Assembly (NCBI GenBank): GCA_025965875.1
Contig: JAOPWD010000144.1
Location: 1 to 33,311 of the forward strand
Length of the DNA: 33,311 nt
Reading direction: 5' to 3'
Source: Pseudonocardiales bacterium
GTDB lineage: Bacteria > Actinomycetota > Actinomycetes > Mycobacteriales > Jatrophihabitantaceae
Below the pieces are notes generated by a model that saw only the letters and a program-made list of their open reading frames with translations, was not told the origin of the DNA and did not search any database. Shown piece by piece: positions 32,330 to 33,311 of this stretch; the first letter of the stretch is position 1; each line of letters begins with the position of its first letter. A program made the position numbers and the translations under genes.

Positions 32330-33303
32330 CAGAAGGCTCCACGGTTGTGTCGTTCGCCGCGGCGCTCGAGCTCGTCGACCACGCGCTGCTCGATGCGGTC
32401 GACGACCCGGTCGACCAGGTCGTCCAGCTCGCGGCCGTTGCCGAAGTCGGGCGGGGCGACGTTGTTGGGCGGGGCCACCGCGCTGACGCTGGAGTCGACG
32501 AAGCGGCGGACCGACCTGTCGCCGACGGTGGCCGGAAGGTGGTCGGACACGGGGGAACCTCCCGGTTGGTCATACCGCCTGAGGTTGCTGCTCCCCGTCG
32601 GTCCCATCGACCGAAACAGTTCCGCTGTTGAGTCTAGAAGCGTGCGACGCGCTACGACGCCACCTGCGGCAGAACCGGCGAAGGAAGTCGTGCCGGCACT
32701 GCCCGAACCGGCCGGCTCGCCGGTGGTCTGGCCGCTTGCGGCGTACCCACCGAGGGCGACAGCCGGCACTGGTGGTGCGCCCGCGCCGCCGGCCGCTGGC
32801 ATCGCCGCGGGGTTGCGTACGACCTCGGCTGGTGTGCGGCGCACGCTGACCGGCGGTGGCGCGGGCAGGTAGGCGCGCGGCGCCGTCTGGGGGACTGCCG
32901 GTTGGTCGGTGCGCTCACCCGGCCGGGGGCTTCCGGCGCGGTTCTCGCGCCGCGGCGCACCCGGCAGGCGGGGATCGGCCGCTGCTGGAGCACTCAGGTT
33001 GGGTGCGCTGGCCGTCGACGGCCGGATGACCTCGACGGCACCGAAGCCCGAGGCCAGTGCCCCGGCCCGCTCGGGGCGCGCGCCGCGCTCGGGCTGGCGG
33101 CGGATGGTGAGCAGGTCCGGCATGGCGATCGCGGCCAGGCCGCCGGCGTGGCCGGGGGCGAACGTCGCGGCGCTGGAGCGGCTGCCAGCCGGCGCGCCGG
33201 GGGCCGCGGCGGGGGCGTAGCCGGCGGTCGCGGTGACGTCCGAGCGGGCCGCCGCCTGGTGCGGGTGGGTGGCCGGTTCCGCGTTCGCCGGCTGCGGGTG
33301 CAC
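32329..33303 (-). CDS. Proline/alanine-rich protein with helical C-terminal tail, possibly partial
   Basis: 324 residues from a GTG at 33303, but the frame stays open to the window edge, so the real start may lie beyond it. Most of the protein is low-complexity Ala, Pro, Gly and Ser sequence with scattered arginines and looks disordered. The last 35 residues form a charged amphipathic helix (RELDDLVDRVVDRIEQRV, then ERRGERHNRGAF), which is the only part likely to fold. Its stop overlaps the tube protein start by one base, so it is made with the baseplate. I do not recognise the family. The helix could bind the tube or baseplate while the disordered part tethers or spaces it. Strong codon bias agrees with real coding. 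Confidence 0.7.
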   Translation of the reverse strand: MHPQPANAEPATHPHQAAARSDVTATAGYAPAAAPGAPAGSRSSAATFAPGHAGGLAAIAMPDLLTIRRQPERGARPERAGALASGFGAVEVIRPSTASAPNLSAPAAADPRLPGAPRRENRAGSPRPGERTDQPAVPQTAPRAYLPAPPPVSVRRTPAEVVRNPAAMPAAGGAGAPPVPAVALGGYAASGQTTGEPAGSGSAGTTSFAGSAAGGVVARRTLLDSTAELFRSMGPTGSSNLRRYDQPGGSPVSDHLPATVGDRSVRRFVDSSVSAVAPPNNVAPPDFGNGRELDDLVDRVVDRIEQRVVDELERRGERHNRGAF

Positions 33304-33311
33304 GGGTCGCG

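Overview
The window is high-GC DNA with tightly packed, often 1- or 4-base-overlapping genes and frequent GTG starts. This points to an actinobacterium. A mycobacterial-type aromatic aminotransferase, a DUF4446 gene next to pheA and a contractile injection locus with very long carboxypeptidase-regulatory-like repeat proteins fit the same picture. I cannot name the genus from the sequence.

Region 1 (1-8446) is mostly chromosomal housekeeping. It holds the 3' part of a DUF4349-type membrane protein, an AbiEi-like/DUF559-type putative nuclease, a minus-strand block of DEAD-box helicase and aromatic aminotransferase (pat), 4-hydroxyphenylpyruvate dioxygenase (hppD), a DUF4446 protein, prephenate dehydratase (pheA) and a GroES-like protein. 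pat, hppD and pheA all act on phenylpyruvate-type keto acids. The intergenic DNA is rich in long near-perfect inverted repeats. One family occurs at 788-853 and three more times inside a tandem triplication at 1868-2331.

Region 2 (8481-33303) is a contractile injection system (CIS, Afp/PVC-like) locus in three parts. The left minus-strand part encodes an Afp15-type AAA+ ATPase, a 928-residue DUF4157 (eCIS core domain) protein that is a likely cargo, and a YbjN/type III-chaperone-like protein whose start overlaps the cargo stop. The right minus-strand operon encodes a proline-rich protein (open at the window edge), an Afp7-like LysM tube/adaptor protein, an Afp8/VgrG-like spike, an Afp9/gp25-like protein, an Afp11/baseplate-J protein, a tail-protein-I-like protein and a tail-anchored double zinc-ribbon protein. 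Between these, on the plus strand, are an Afp16-like DUF4255 protein and three back-to-back giant paralogues of 802, 864 and 2025 residues. Sheath, inner tube and tape-measure genes are not in the window and may lie beyond its right edge.

The three giants share one architecture: about 230 residues of beta-sandwich domains without a signal peptide, one membrane helix at residue 229-258, a small-residue linker, then many carboxypeptidase-regulatory-like repeats. Basic residues before the helix suggest N-inside, C-outside. No tail-fibre or PAAR-tip gene is visible here. I infer a CIS that works from the cytoplasm and is tethered to its own membrane through the giants and the zinc-ribbon protein, rather than a released particle that binds target cells. 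That tethering model, and the cargo-chaperone pairing, are the parts most worth testing.
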